Part shown: one piece after another, positions 32,431 to 43,118 of the stretch
Layout of the letters: each line of letters starts with the position of its first letter
How positions within the stretch are numbered: the stretch's first letter is position 1
Assembly (NCBI RefSeq): GCF_019175285.1
Contig: NC_056530.1
Coordinates: 11,373,645-11,437,644 of the forward strand
Direction: 5' to 3'
Length of the DNA stretch: 64,000 bases
From: Sceloporus undulatus
Lineage: Eukaryota; Chordata; Lepidosauria; Squamata; Phrynosomatidae
Translations under genes and position numbers: made by a program
Notes under the pieces: generated by a model
The model's input: the letters and a program-made list of their open reading frames with translations, nothing else
The model's database searches: none
Told to the model about the DNA's origin: nothing

Positions 32431-32793
32431 ATGACAATGATCTCACTCTCCTTCCTCTAACTTGTACATCTGGAACATGCCATCTGGGAAGATGCTGCCA
32501 TCGGGGATATGTGTGTGTGTGTGTGTGTTTAATACAGGGTTGTCAGGCCAGGAGCACCCCATAACCTAAGATCTCAAGGCTAAGATACAGGGCAAGATTC
32601 CCCATCAAATCTGCCTCCAAAAGTGGTAGGACTTCCTCTAAAGATGCTTAAACTCAAGCAGGTTCATAAGGGGGGAACATCTAGTCTTTCATGCAGTCTG
32701 GTTACAGATATCATGCTAGGAGATCCACCAAAACTGTGTGATGTGGAAATTCAGTAGTGTCACGGTGTATTAATTCTGCAGTACCAGTGCAGC
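32431..32793. other. Intergenic sequence
   Basis: Short (TG)n at about 32,510-32,528; nothing else recognised. Confidence 0.4.
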
Positions 32794-33124
32794 CTGAGAG
32801 GTGATATGATAGCCATGTTTTAATATCTGAAGGGATGTCCTTTCGGAGATGGAGTGAGCTTGTTTTCTGCTGCTCCAGCAACTAGAACATGAACCAATGC
32901 ATTCAAATGACAAGACAAGAGATTCCACTGAAGCATTCAGAAGAATTCTTGACTGTAAGAGCTGTTTGATAGTGGAATGGACTCCCTTGGAGGGTGGTGG
33001 ACTTTTCCTCTTTGGAAGTCTTTAAATGGTATTTGGATGGGCATCTTTTCGGAGTGTTTAGTTGTATATTCCTGCCTGGCAGGAGGTTGGAGTAGATGAC
33101 CCTTGGAGCCACTTCCATTCTATG
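32794..33124 (+). mobile_element. CR1 LINE 3' region
   Basis: GAGAGGTGATATGATAGCCA, GAGCTTGTTTTCTGCTGCTC, GGAATGGACTCCCTTGGAGG, then a divergent 3' end CCACTTCCATTCTATGG. Confidence 0.82.
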
Positions 33125-34140
33125 GAAGCAGTCTTCTACTTTTTCTAAGTTTTTCCTTCCTTTCTTTTATTTTGCAAATACTGTAGAAGCTATAAGAGAC
33201 CCTTTTCAGCAGTGTGTGTGTCTGTGCGTTTGTGCGCGTACACATGTGCAAACGTACTGCAGTTTCAAAAAAGCAGGCTATAATTGAAGAACATTCTGCA
33301 AAATGGCCCTCTTTGGAGGGAGAAAGGGAGGGAGCAAAAAACCCTCCAAAAACCTCATAGAAAAATATTTTCTGAGCAACTGCAGCTTGGCTTTTCCCCA
33401 CTGCCTTTCCTGGGTTTCTTTTGTTCCACTATTGCCTCAGGTTAAACAGGTTGTGTGTGTGTCTGTATTTAAATAACACAAAACCTCCTGAGGGGAATTG
33501 CTGTGTTTAGTTAATCTACTGCAGCAAAACACACACGCACACATAGACACACACACCAAAACAGAATCTAATGACCCTTTAAAGACTTCCCAAATTTCGT
33601 AGGGCAGAAGCTTTTGTGGTTGAAACTGCAAGAGTGCCATTTTTTGACCTGTGGGTCGAATTAGCTCCAAGCAAACCCACCAGGGGCCACATGCCAGCAT
33701 AGACCAAAGGCACGGGTACAACCCAGTTTCTGGCATTAACTCCAACCTTCAGTTGTTTGCTAGGTCTCCAGTCATGCACCATCACTGAATTAATGTGCAG
33801 CTCTGTTTCACATCCCGTTCTTCCTCCACAAACACCACACTGTCTTGTGCCTCACCTTACCTACTGAGAAAAGTCTCGGGTGAATCCAAAGGCCACCCAA
33901 TATATTTTATTGCCTAAGGCAAAGAACCAGATGGTCTATGCCTGTACACACATACATTCAGATCCACACAAACATACTTGGTTCAGTGTGCCAAAGTGAA
34001 CTATGAATGGCATCTTGTTAGTGGCATGTGGTTGCACTTCCAGATATGGCATTATGTTTGCATTCAGCTGAAGGCTGCAGAAGCTGAGCATGCAGTGCCA
34101 TTGAGCATATGGTGCCCTTGTGCACTGCTATTGTCATGTG
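33125..34140. other. Intergenic sequence
   Basis: Low-complexity TG/CA stretches at about 33,210-33,250 and 33,525-33,560; no exon or element recognised. Confidence 0.35.
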
Positions 34141-34374
34141 CCTCCAAGTCATTTTTGTTATGTACCTCCATGTCATTTTTGACTTATGGCAACTGTAAGT
34201 TGTGAACCTATCATAGGGTTATCTTGGGCAAATTTCTTCAGAGGGTGTTTGCCATTGTTATCCTCTGACTTGTCCAAGATCATCTGGTTGGTTTTTGTGC
34301 TCAAGCAGGGAATCGAACTCTGATCTCCAGACTTGTAGTGCAATGCTCAAATCACTGCACCGTCTGGCTCTCAG
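34141..34374 (-). repeat. MIR/CORE-type SINE, full tRNA head
   Basis: ATGTACCTCCATGTCATTTT (tail), core, B-box in reverse (GGGAATCGAACTCTGATCTC), head ending AAATCACTGCACCGTCTGGC. A duplicated tail phrase precedes it. Confidence 0.82.
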
Positions 34375-34479
34375 ATGCCAAATGTCATTGACATCGGGGT
34401 GGAGAACCCATAGAAACTAACAGTAACCATGCTGCTTTTTGGTTTCATAATGTTTTTAGCTGACATTTTTAACTGTTTT

Positions 34480-34560
34480 ATTGTATTACGTTTTTAGAAT
34501 TTTGATTTGCGAGCCGCCTTGGGTCCCTTTCAGGGAGAAAGGCTGGATATAAATAAAACA
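34480..34560 (+). mobile_element. LINE 3'-end fragment
   Basis: GAGCCGCCTTGGGTCCCTTT, CAGGGAGAAAGGCTGGATAT then AAATAAAA is the 3' end of a CR1/L3-type LINE, followed by a TTGA microsatellite. Confidence 0.65.
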
Positions 34561-34589
34561 TATTAATTGATTGATTGATTGATTGATTA
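34560..34589. repeat. (ATTG)n microsatellite
   Basis: Six to seven tandem TTGA units. Confidence 0.85.
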
Positions 34590-34591
34590 AT

Positions 34592-34706
34592 GGAATCATA
34601 GAGTTGGAAGGGACCCCAAGGGCCATCCAGTCCAACCCCCTTGCTATGCAGGAATACAGAATCAAAGCACACCCAACAGATGGCCATCCAGCCTCTGTTT
34701 AAAAAG
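34592..34706 (-). mobile_element. CR1 LINE 3' end, short
   Basis: GGAATCATAGAGTTGGAAGG and GGCCATCCAGTCCAACCCCC; only about 115 bp. Confidence 0.88.
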
Positions 34707-35151
34707 AGAATCCCTGAAATATACTTGGTGGTTTTGATGGTTCTTTGGTGAAAGAGCTCCTTATTCATTTATTCCTTTCTGCAATTTCTTTTGACTGCAG
34801 GTGGCAGTGGAGAGCAAGCATTGTCTGTATTCTTCTCTGTGTGTGAGTGTGTTGCACAAATGTGGATTAAAATAGCTAAATACACTGTACACATATATTA
34901 ATGAAACCACCATTGAATTCCTCCCTACATGCTTTGGGAGAGGGGGGCTTCCTAACATATTTTGGGTTACTTTTCCTTTAGTAAAATTTGCCGATATCCT
35001 GAGCTGCTTATTGTGCATTGAGCAAAACATGCAGCATTTGTAAACAACTGTTGCCTTGTTGAATGTATCAGCTAAGCAATATTATATGTAGTTTGTCCCC
35101 CAGGGTTCTCCAAAGCAAAATGCCCCGTATTAATGTCTAACAAAGCAGCCT
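34707..35151. other. Intergenic sequence
   Basis: Nothing recognised. Confidence 0.35.
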
Positions 35152-35371
35152 AGGGTTTATCTACACTGTAGAAATAATGCAGTTTGACACCACTTTAAGT
35201 GCTGTTGCTCCATCCTATGCAAGATTTAGTAGTTTTACATGGTCTTTAGGCTTCTTCGCCTAAGAGTCCTGGCTGCTCACAAAACTACAAATCCCAGGAT
35301 TCTTTAGGGTGGAGCCATGGCAGTTAAAATGATGTTGAACTGCATTATTTCTACAATGTAAATGCACCCTT
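35152..35371. mobile_element. Palindromic MITE (family P)
   Basis: Arms ATCTACACTGTAGAAATAAT and GCATTATTTCTACAATGTAA with CAGTTTGACACCACTTTAA; about 220 bp. Confidence 0.82.
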
Positions 35372-35873
35372 ATTCTTACTTTCAGTAATTGGGTGTTTTG
35401 CACAAGTTGCAACCATGATTTCCAGAAATTTTGGAAAACCTCATATAATAAAGCCACCAGGTTCCTCAATTAATCGGATGAATGCTTGCTATACTGTCTT
35501 TTCATGCCTAAAAGGCCAGAGCATGAAAAATACTTATGAGCATCAAGATTATTTTACAATGCATATCCAAGTGGGAATGGTTGTGATGACCTATGTTAGA
35601 GTTACATAGCATACATCCCTGAAGATGGAGGTATGCATTGATCATGCAATGCAGACCCTTGCATTGAATGGCACTGTTGTGCAAATGAATGCATACTCCA
35701 AAGTGCAACTGAATTGACATGTGCATCCAAACCACATGTTTATAGGTACATGCATGCACCATGCCACCACATGTGCAAATCCATCTCCGTCACCTTGAAA
35801 AGAATACAGGCACTGAACATTGGACAGAAATCCCCAGCTGCATGTGTAAGATGCCAAAGGGATTGTATCTGGG
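35372..35873. other. Intergenic sequence
   Basis: No element recognised; repeated ATGCAT-type words around 35,620-35,770. Confidence 0.35.
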
Positions 35874-36074
35874 ACTTCACAGCAGAAATAACTTTGATTG
35901 CCATGGCTCAGTGTTATGGAATTCTGGGATCTGTAGTTTGTTATGGCCCCAGAGCTCTCTGACACAGAAGGCTAAATAGCTCAGAAAACTACAAAACCCA
36001 GAATTCCATAGCATTAAGCCATAGCAGTTAAAGCAATGGCAAACTGCATTATTTCTGCAGTGCAGATGCAGCCT
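35874..36074. mobile_element. Palindromic MITE (family P)
   Basis: GATTGCCATGGCTCAGTGTT and GCCATAGCAGTTAAAGCAAT; right end CATTATTTCTGCAGTGCAGA. Confidence 0.8.
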
Positions 36075-36091
36075 ATATCTAGCGATCTAAA

Positions 36092-36162
36092 TCAATAGAT
36101 GATAGATAGACAGATAGACTGATGATAAATAGAAAGATGGGTGATAGATCGATCGATCGATC

Positions 36163-36196
<34 letters not shown>
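36092..36196. repeat. (GATA)n/(GATC)n microsatellite
   Basis: Interrupted GATA run containing four GATC units and then about eleven GATA units. Confidence 0.9.
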
Positions 36197-37182
36197 GGAT
36201 TAAAGCCAGAAAACCTAATAAACGTGAGCTAACAATTTAATTTTCTTGCCAAATAGAATTATTTTGGCTTCAGTCCAGCACTTTCATAGGAAAGCATTGT
36301 AAGATTCCACAAAGACATTGAAATGAAGCAACTAAGGGCTCATTTCGGTTTGATCCAAAGACAAAACTTGTTTTTGTAATTGCAACAGCTCAGCCGAAAG
36401 AGCAGGTGAAAGAGACAACAATAAAAGGTGCTTGGATTTGAGCCATATGCAGAGTGCCAAGCCCCTCATCGGAAGGCAATAACAACCAGCCACTGCCTGC
36501 TCTGGAACTGTCAAATGCGAAAGCACCTTTGCATCTGCCCCGGCTGCCATTACTTGGATGTCCATGAACATTTCATTTTGTCTGGCAAAGCGCTGGAATG
36601 GACAGGGTGGCAGGGCTAACATTGCCAATGGAATGCATTAGACAGAACACACTTTGTTTCAATCTCGTGTCTTTAAGACCAGCCTGACAACAAAGGCCGG
36701 TAGGTAAAGCTCTTTACAATATGGAGATAAACATGGCCAACCCCTGATGTCTATGAATCAAACTGCTGTTAAATGCACAGGGACAAGAGCCAGTTAAACC
36801 ACTGCAATGCTCTTTATGACCTGTAAGCCTGAGACCTGGAGACTCTCTTTCTATAGCATTTAGACTGGCGACTGCTGCACGTATTTACTGCAGTCGATGG
36901 TCTCGTTCTGGAAGAGCTGGTGAAGGTTTTCAGGCTGGATGCACACACACCATTAAATGTATAATACTAATCTCATTGATTGATTGATTGATTGATTGAT
37001 TGATATTCTTTTAATTCTTCAATAGCTTTTTGGTCTATGTTTAACAAGTGATGTACCAACCCATTGGCTTGGTTAGCTTCCTTTGCAAAATTCAAGGAGC
37101 TGCGCTTGAAGCAGAGGCATCACTTGGGAGACTGTAGGATTGCAAGCCGCACCAGGTTACACACTAAGGGGAAGTGACGCCG
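36197..37182. other. Intergenic sequence, partly unique
   Basis: 36,310-36,900 is non-repetitive and a candidate conserved non-coding element. (ATTG)n lies at about 36,975-37,003. Confidence 0.35.
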
Positions 37183-37392
37183 TGTGTTGTGTGCCTTCAA
37201 GTCATTTCCGATTTATGGAGACCCTAAGCCAAACCTACCAAGGTGTTTTCTTGGCAGGATTTGTTCAGAGAAGGGTGGCTTCTCCAGAGGTTGAGATTAT
37301 GTGACTCGCCCAAGGTCACTTAGTGGGTTTCATGGTCGAGCAGGATTTGAACCCTGGTCTCCAGAATCATAGCCCCATACTCAAATCACTAG
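37183..37392 (-). repeat. MIR/CORE-type SINE
   Basis: GTTGTGTGCCTTCAAGTCAT tail, core CGCCCAAGGTCACTTAGTGG, reversed B-box GGATTTGAACCCTGG. Confidence 0.87.
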
Positions 37393-37542
37393 GGCTCACT
37401 AAATATCGGCCTTTTGTCAGAAATGGGCTGTGGCATTTCCCTGTTTAAAACCTGGAGTGTCTTGAATTCCACAGTGAAATGGACACCATCATCCATTGAC
37501 CACAAATTAGATCCAAGGGTGAAGATCGACCTCCCTTGACCT

Positions 37543-37716
37543 GTTGTTGTGTGCCTTCAACTCATTTCCAACTTATGGAAACCCTAAAGCCAACCTATTT
37601 GGGGGGTTTCTTGGCAAGATTTGTCCAATTTACGATTGCTTTCCTCTGAGGCTGAGAGAGTGCGACATCTCCAAGGTCCCCTGGTAGGTTTCCATGATTG
37701 AATACTGGTGCTCTGT
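37543..37716 (-). repeat. MIR/CORE-type SINE, truncated
   Basis: TGTTGTTGTGTGCCTTCAAC and GAGGCTGAGAGAGTGCGACA; the tRNA head is lost. Confidence 0.85.
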
Positions 37717-38187
37717 CTTGATCTACATAATCTTTAACAGAAACGTGTGTAATGTCTGCTCCAGTAACTCGAGTTAAGACAAACCACTGCCTTTTAAGAC
37801 ATGTGTTTGTTGTTTGGACATTGCTCCTAATGTCGGTCTGTTTCCTTCAATGTCCACCTTCGGCTCTGGCCTGGTCTTCTTGAGCGACAGAGAGCATGCC
37901 TTGCTCTATCTTCTGCATGACAGCCTTTCAGGGGTTTGAAGACATAAGCATCACATTGTTGTTGTTTTGTCTCCGTAACAGAAACAAACACAGGAAACAA
38001 CAGTTTCCTGGAAGACACTTGTCCTACTTTTGTCACTTCCCAAGATGTGACAGATGCTGTGAAATGAAGGTTTCAGAGCTGGATTCCTCATCTGGAATGA
38101 AAGAGAGGTCTTGTTTCAAGGAAAGGAAAGGCTCCTGTGGAACTATCCAAGGTCCTGAAATGTTGGAATAGGGTCCTACAAAGAGCT
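37717..38187. other. Intergenic sequence
   Basis: No element recognised. Confidence 0.35.
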
Positions 38188-38296
38188 AGCATGGTATAGT
38201 AACTTATGCATCAGACTTTGACTCTGGAGACCAGGATTCGAATCCCAACTCAGCCATGTAAGCCCACTCTGAACAAATCTTGCCAAGAGACCCACC

Positions 38297-38327
<31 letters not shown>

Positions 38328-38528
38328 GTACCTTCAAGTCATTTCCGACTTATGGCAACCCTAAGGTGACCCTGTCATAGGGTTTTCTTGGTGAGATTTG
38401 TTCAGAGGAGCTTTGCCATGGCCTTCTAATGAGGCTGAGACAATGTGACTTTGTCTCAGTGAGTTTCCTTGGCTGAACAGGGATTCAAAATCTGGTTTCC
38501 AGGGTTGTAGTCCCACATTCAAATGCTA
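38188..38528. repeat. Two MIR/CORE-type SINEs, tail to tail
   Basis: A plus-strand copy (GACTCTGGAGACCAGGATTC) occupies 38,188-38,298. It meets, at a (TTG)n run (38,300-38,326), a minus-strand copy (TACCTTCAAGTCATTTCCGA) that ends near 38,528. Confidence 0.83.
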
Positions 38529-38835
38529 TCTGTGAGAGAGGGACTGAGAGATCTGAGAACACAGGTGGACTCCTATTCACTGAGAGCATTGGGTTAGGAC
38601 TCTGGGGAGACAACCCATCCAGATCCTTTCCAGTCCCCAGCATTGAATGCTGTGTGTTTCAAAGCCTGAGAAGGGATGATGGTGGTTGTGATCCTTCCCA
38701 AACCCTCAATAACCTTCCAGGAGGGAACTTGGTTCTTTCTTCTGTCTCTCCAAAATAGCACCCCTCCCAGGATCTCAGTCCTGGAAAGCATTTTGGGAGA
38801 TAAATTCCAAAAAGAGGGGGCAGCAGGAACCACTA
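38529..38835. other. Intergenic sequence
   Basis: Nothing recognised. Confidence 0.35.

Positions 38836-38881
<46 letters not shown>
38836..38881. repeat. (AAT)n microsatellite
   Basis: About fifteen AAT units. Confidence 0.92.
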
Positions 38882-39106
38882 TAAAATGGGAGGGAGAAGA
38901 AATTAAAACAGGGATGAAAAAGAGAAAGGAAAAAAACTAGAGAGCTGGAACTAAAATCTCCCCTAGCTGGGTTTGACTTGGTTTGCTCCAGCTGCAGCAG
39001 CTGGGAGGGAGAAACCCAGAGGAAGAAAAGAAGCTCTCTATTCGTTTGGTCCCCCCCCCCGCTCATCCTTTCCTATTTCTATCTATAGGGATTAAATAGA
39101 TAGCTC

Positions 39107-39234
39107 GAGGGGTGTCATCGGGTGCCCCCCACCTCAAGCTGGAAAGCTCGTTTCTGCCTTCCTCTTAATAGATGATGCCACTCCTGAAAGAAAGGGGGGA
39201 TTGTAAAAGGAGGAGGATGAGAAGATGATTAAAT

Positions 39235-39287
<53 letters not shown>

Positions 39288-39418
39288 GGATTAGATAGCA
39301 CATTGCTTGGGGTGTCATCTTGACACCCCCCCCCCAAAAGCTGGACATTTATCTTCTCTTCTCTTCTTCTAATAGACCTTCTCTCTCCCCAATATATGAA
39401 GAAAGAAATGGGGATTGA

Positions 39419-39459
<41 letters not shown>

Positions 39460-39613
39460 ATACCAGACAGCTTGAGGTGTCATCGTGCTCCCCCAAGTTG
39501 GAACCCCCCTTCTCTCTCCCCAATAGATGATTCCACATCTGAAAGAAAGGGGGGTTGAAAAAGGAGAAGTAGAAAATAGATGGATGGATTGAAAAAGGAG
39601 GGGAAGAATAGAT

Positions 39614-39647
<34 letters not shown>

Positions 39648-40088
39648 CAGATAGAATACAGTTCGAGGTGTGTCATCCTACCCCACCACCAGCTGAAGTC
39701 CTCCCTTCTCCCCCTCATAGATGAAAGAAAGGGGGAATGAAAAAAGGAGGAGAGGAGAAGCATAGACAGATAGGTAGAGAGGATAGATAGACTAAATCTG
39801 AGACAGCTTGAGATGTCATCATGTCCCCCCAGTTGGAAACCTTCCTTTTCTTCTCCCAGTAGATGATGCCACTCCTGAAAGAAAGGGAGGGTTGAAAAAG
39901 GAAGAGAAGAAGAATAAATGGATGGGTAGACAGATAAATCGATGGAATAGGAGTCAGCTGGAAGGGTGTCATGGTGTCCCCCCAGCTGGAAACCTCCCTT
40001 CTCTCTCCCCAGATGATGATGCCACTTTGGAAAGAAAGGGGGGGGGTGAAATAGGAAGAGAATAGATAGATGGATGGATGGATGGATG

Positions 40089-40135
<47 letters not shown>

Positions 40136-40273
40136 GAAACAAAAGGCAGCTTGAAAAGTGTCATCATGTCCCCCCAGCTGGAATCCTTCCTTTTCTTCTC
40201 CGAATAGATGATGCCACTCTGGAAAGAAAGGGGGGATTGAAAAAGGAAGAGAAGAAGAATAAATGGATGGATG

Positions 40274-40320
<47 letters not shown>

Positions 40321-40440
40321 GAAATAGGAGGCAGCTTGAATGGTGTCATGGTGTCCCCCCAGCTGGAAACCTCCCTTCTCCTTCCTCAGTAGATGATGCC
40401 ACTCTGGAAAGAAAGGGGGGATTGAGAAAGGAGGAGGAGA
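39107..40440. repeat. Composite satellite, 142-203-bp units with embedded GATA runs
   Basis: Eight units are anchored by AGCTGGAA-type words at about 39,137, 39,340, 39,495, 39,688, 39,830, 39,984, 40,176 and 40,359. Each unit has a GTGTCATCATGTCCCCCCAG-like block, a CCTCCCTTCTC block, GATGATGCCACTCTGGAAAG and a purine-rich part. Most also contain a GATA run of about 8-16 repeats, and its length explains most of the unit-length variation. Long minus-strand open frames (39,134-40,647) are a by-product of the GATA runs. Confidence 0.88.
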
Positions 40441-40535
40441 AGAGGAAGCACCCCCTCCTTCTGCCTGCCTGCCTCCTTCCCTCCTTCCCTCCCTCCCTCC
40501 TCCTCTCTTCCTCCTCCTCCTCCTCTTCCAAAGCC
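40441..40535. repeat. Pyrimidine-rich tract
   Basis: CCTCCTTCTGCCTGCCTGCC, CCTCCCTCCCTCC and repeated TCC units about 110-205 bp upstream of the putative CSMD2 start codon. Confidence 0.8.
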
Positions 40536-40645
40536 AATCCACCTCGGGTCCCTCTTTTGACATGCAACCATCTTTCGGTTGGGACCAGCCGGCATGCCGC
40601 TGCAGGTTTAAAGGCCATTGGGGGACAGTGGGGATTTTTGCTCTC

Positions 40646-40718
40646 ATGACGGTGGAGGTGAGCTACTGGAGCCGGATTCTGCTGCTGTCGGTGGGGGTTT
40701 TGGCATCCACAGCCGCCG
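40646..40718 (+). CDS. CSMD2: Signal-peptide exon, probable CSMD2 exon 1
   Basis: ATG opens a 24-codon frame, MTVEVSYWSRILLLSVGVLA then STAA, ending in phase 1 at G|GTGAGTAG, a strong donor. It has a short polar start, a hydrophobic core (ILLLSVGVLA) and small residues STAAG, as in a cleavable signal peptide. CSMD proteins are giant CUB/Sushi transmembrane proteins whose first exon carries the signal peptide. CSMD1, from memory, begins MTAWRRFQSLLLLLGLLVLC and ends that segment LLTAAKG. In mammals CSMD2 lies head-to-head with C1orf94, which is the arrangement here. No second exon with CUB residues is present in the remaining 23 kb, as expected for the very long first intron. Another secreted protein cannot be excluded. 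Confidence 0.6.
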
Positions 40719-42440
40719 GTGAGTAGGAAGCAAGGCAGGGGGGCAAGTTTTTTTGGGGGGAACCTCCTTTCTTTTCAGCTGGGGGAGATCTATTTATTTC
40801 TCTGGATCTGGAGCATCCTTGCCCTTCCAGCCATAGACCTTCTGGGTTTTGTGATTTGTTGCAAAAGATTAGGATGCAAGACTTCAGTTGCAAAATTTTT
40901 CATGGCTGGGGGGGGGGGGGTTGCAGTGGTTGAATCTTTGTCCTCCCTTCTTCCTTGTCCTCCCTTCTTCCTTGTCCTCCCTTCTTCCCTTTCTTCATCT
41001 TTGCTCAGCCTCCAAGCCCTTTCTTTCTTGGAAGGCTTTGCAGTTGCTGTGGTGTGACTGTGTGTCTGCTGTGTATGTCTGCGTGTCTTCTTTGAACAAA
41101 AGCAAGAGGGGAAAGTTTGCAAGGGTCTGAATAAAGGAGGGGGGGTTGGATTTGCTTTAAGGCTGGGATGAGACAGCTTCTTCTCCTCTCCAGCATTGCA
41201 AAAAGGAGCAGCTATTGCCTTTCCATAAAAAGGATGTCCCTCAAGGTGGGCAATAAAAGGATTTGGGGCCATCCTTTCCCATTTTTGGAATTTTGGGATG
41301 ACTTCCCCATCTTTCTCTTCTGGCTTTCCCATCTTAGGATTGGAGAAGGATGCATTCCCATCCCATCCCAGGGAATCTGGAGGTCTAGGATGCCTATGTG
41401 AAACAGACACAGCCTGCCTTGTCTCCCAAATTTTGGAGGAGAAAAGGAATGATGGCACCCTATTGCCCGGTTCCCTCCTCCTAGAAAACAGACCCCATCT
41501 ATAGTCGAAAAGAGACCCCTTTGGTCTGGTTTCCACCTCCATCACCTTGTCTTCTGCCAGTGTCCTTGCTGCAGAACCCAAGCAAAAGCATCAACCCATT
41601 GCTGAAGTTTCATTTCTTGACCGACTGTTATTTAGGGATGGAAAGAGTGATGGTCCCTCGCTTCCATGGAATGATGTTTTGGTTCTATGAGTTTGGGGTT
41701 TCATTGGGATTTCATCCTAGGTTTTTTATTCCCCCGAGGCAATCCTTCACCAAGTATTAGGAGGGTCTTCCTACCCAATTTGCAAAGTGATTTAGGCCCC
41801 CATCCAAAACATGCTATTGACTGCAGGAGACAACTGACTTTGGTGTAAACCCACGCAGGGAGGCATTTCTCTGTTGGTCAACTTTATGGTTCTCATGGAA
41901 ATGCAACACTGAAGTCATTCATTCTAAAAAGATCCTCTCCAAGAAGGGCTTGGGTTGACAATCGGTTGTTTGTTTAGGGGCATCTTTCTGGAAACCTTCA
42001 TGGAGATGTAAGGTTGAAAGTGGGCAGAGGGTGGGGAGATGATATGATGATGAGAAATGAAAGATTCCTTTTGAGTTGCTACACACCCGTTCTGACTTGA
42101 TGAAGCTGTTGTGGTCCTGTGTATGTTGCAAGAGGATCATGTTGCTCTGGACAGTCGTGGTGGGTCGATCTTTCAGGTTGTGGCATTTTATGGACTCTAT
42201 TTGCCTAACATGTCCTCCTTCTCCTGTATCTCTCCCCATACCTGATCTCAATGGGCTTCCGTTGGGTTGATGTGTGGTCCCCAAATCCATTCTCTGGGAA
42301 CCCATGTGGTCTTCATATCCATAGCTATTGATTCCAGTGGTTGGTTTCTATGGGTGCTCTTCACTGCAGTTTTTCTTGGGTTTTTAAGAGCAATGGTGGA
42401 ACCCTCAAATGTTTCTTTTGCCCAAGATCTCTAAGTAATT
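40719..42440. other. Putative CSMD2 intron 1, 5' part
   Basis: Unique sequence with G-runs (40,905-40,920) and three copies of TTCTTCCTTGTCCTCCC-like words at 40,940-40,995. Long open frames on both strands lack coding character. Promoter-proximal enhancers are possible but not visible. Confidence 0.4.
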
Positions 42441-42449
42441 AATGTCGCC

Positions 42450-42635
42450 TCCTCCTCCTTCTCCTTCTCCTTCTCCTTCTCCTTCTCTTTCTCCTCCTTC
42501 TCCTTCTCAACCTTCTCCATCTCCTCCTTCTCCTCCTCCTTCTCTTTCTCCTCCTTCTCCTTCTCAACCTTCTCCATCTCCTNNNNNNNNNNCCTTCTCC
42601 ATCTCCTCCTTTTTCTTCTCCTTCTTCTTCTTTGT
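42450..42635. repeat. (CTCCTT)-type microsatellite interrupted by a gap
   Basis: Near-continuous CTCCTTCTCCTTCTC repeat. Ten N at 42,583-42,592 mark an assembly gap of unknown true length. Confidence 0.9.
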
Positions 42636-43072
42636 TAGTTATTTCATGCTTGCTGGTCCATTGGTTGTGTGCAAGTTAATGTTTTCACCAACACCGAAAT
42701 CTCTTGCTTTTTGGAAACGGTTTTAGATGGGTAGTCAAGACTTATTCTGTAAAAGAGCAGAAAATGGACCTTTGGTGGTTCCCCATTGCCCAGATGGTGC
42801 CCACTTTTGATCCATTTCTTTTTCTCCTGGAAAAAGAAAATGTGGTTTGTTCTGGAGCAATGACCAGGAATGTCCAAAGTGTGGCACTACAGCTGTGTGA
42901 ATAAACCAACTGGGAAGCAGTGGTAGCCAGTATTAAATGCACGCATCCAGATGTACACCTGAAGCTGCTCACCTTGCATTAACCTCTTTCCGTCTCGCTG
43001 CTGAAATCTGTCAATAATCCCAGTGGCTTGTTGGTTTTCCTTAAACAGGCATTAAAAAAGTAGTTGTAGGGC

Positions 43073-43075
<3 letters not shown>
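42636..43075 (+). other. Intronic unique sequence
   Basis: Nothing recognised. Confidence 0.35.

Positions 43076-43116
<41 letters not shown>
43076..43116. repeat. (GA)n microsatellite
   Basis: About nineteen GA units. Confidence 0.92.

Positions 43117-43118
<2 letters not shown>

Noticed and set aside
39134-40647. Long minus-strand open frames of 209 and 310 codons
   Set aside because: They are low-complexity (SIYLSIYLS) translations of GATA repeats in the composite satellite.
40790-41581. 263-codon minus-strand open frame
   Set aside because: No recognisable domain, Lys/Thr/Pro low complexity, lies in the putative first intron of CSMD2. Probably a chance frame.
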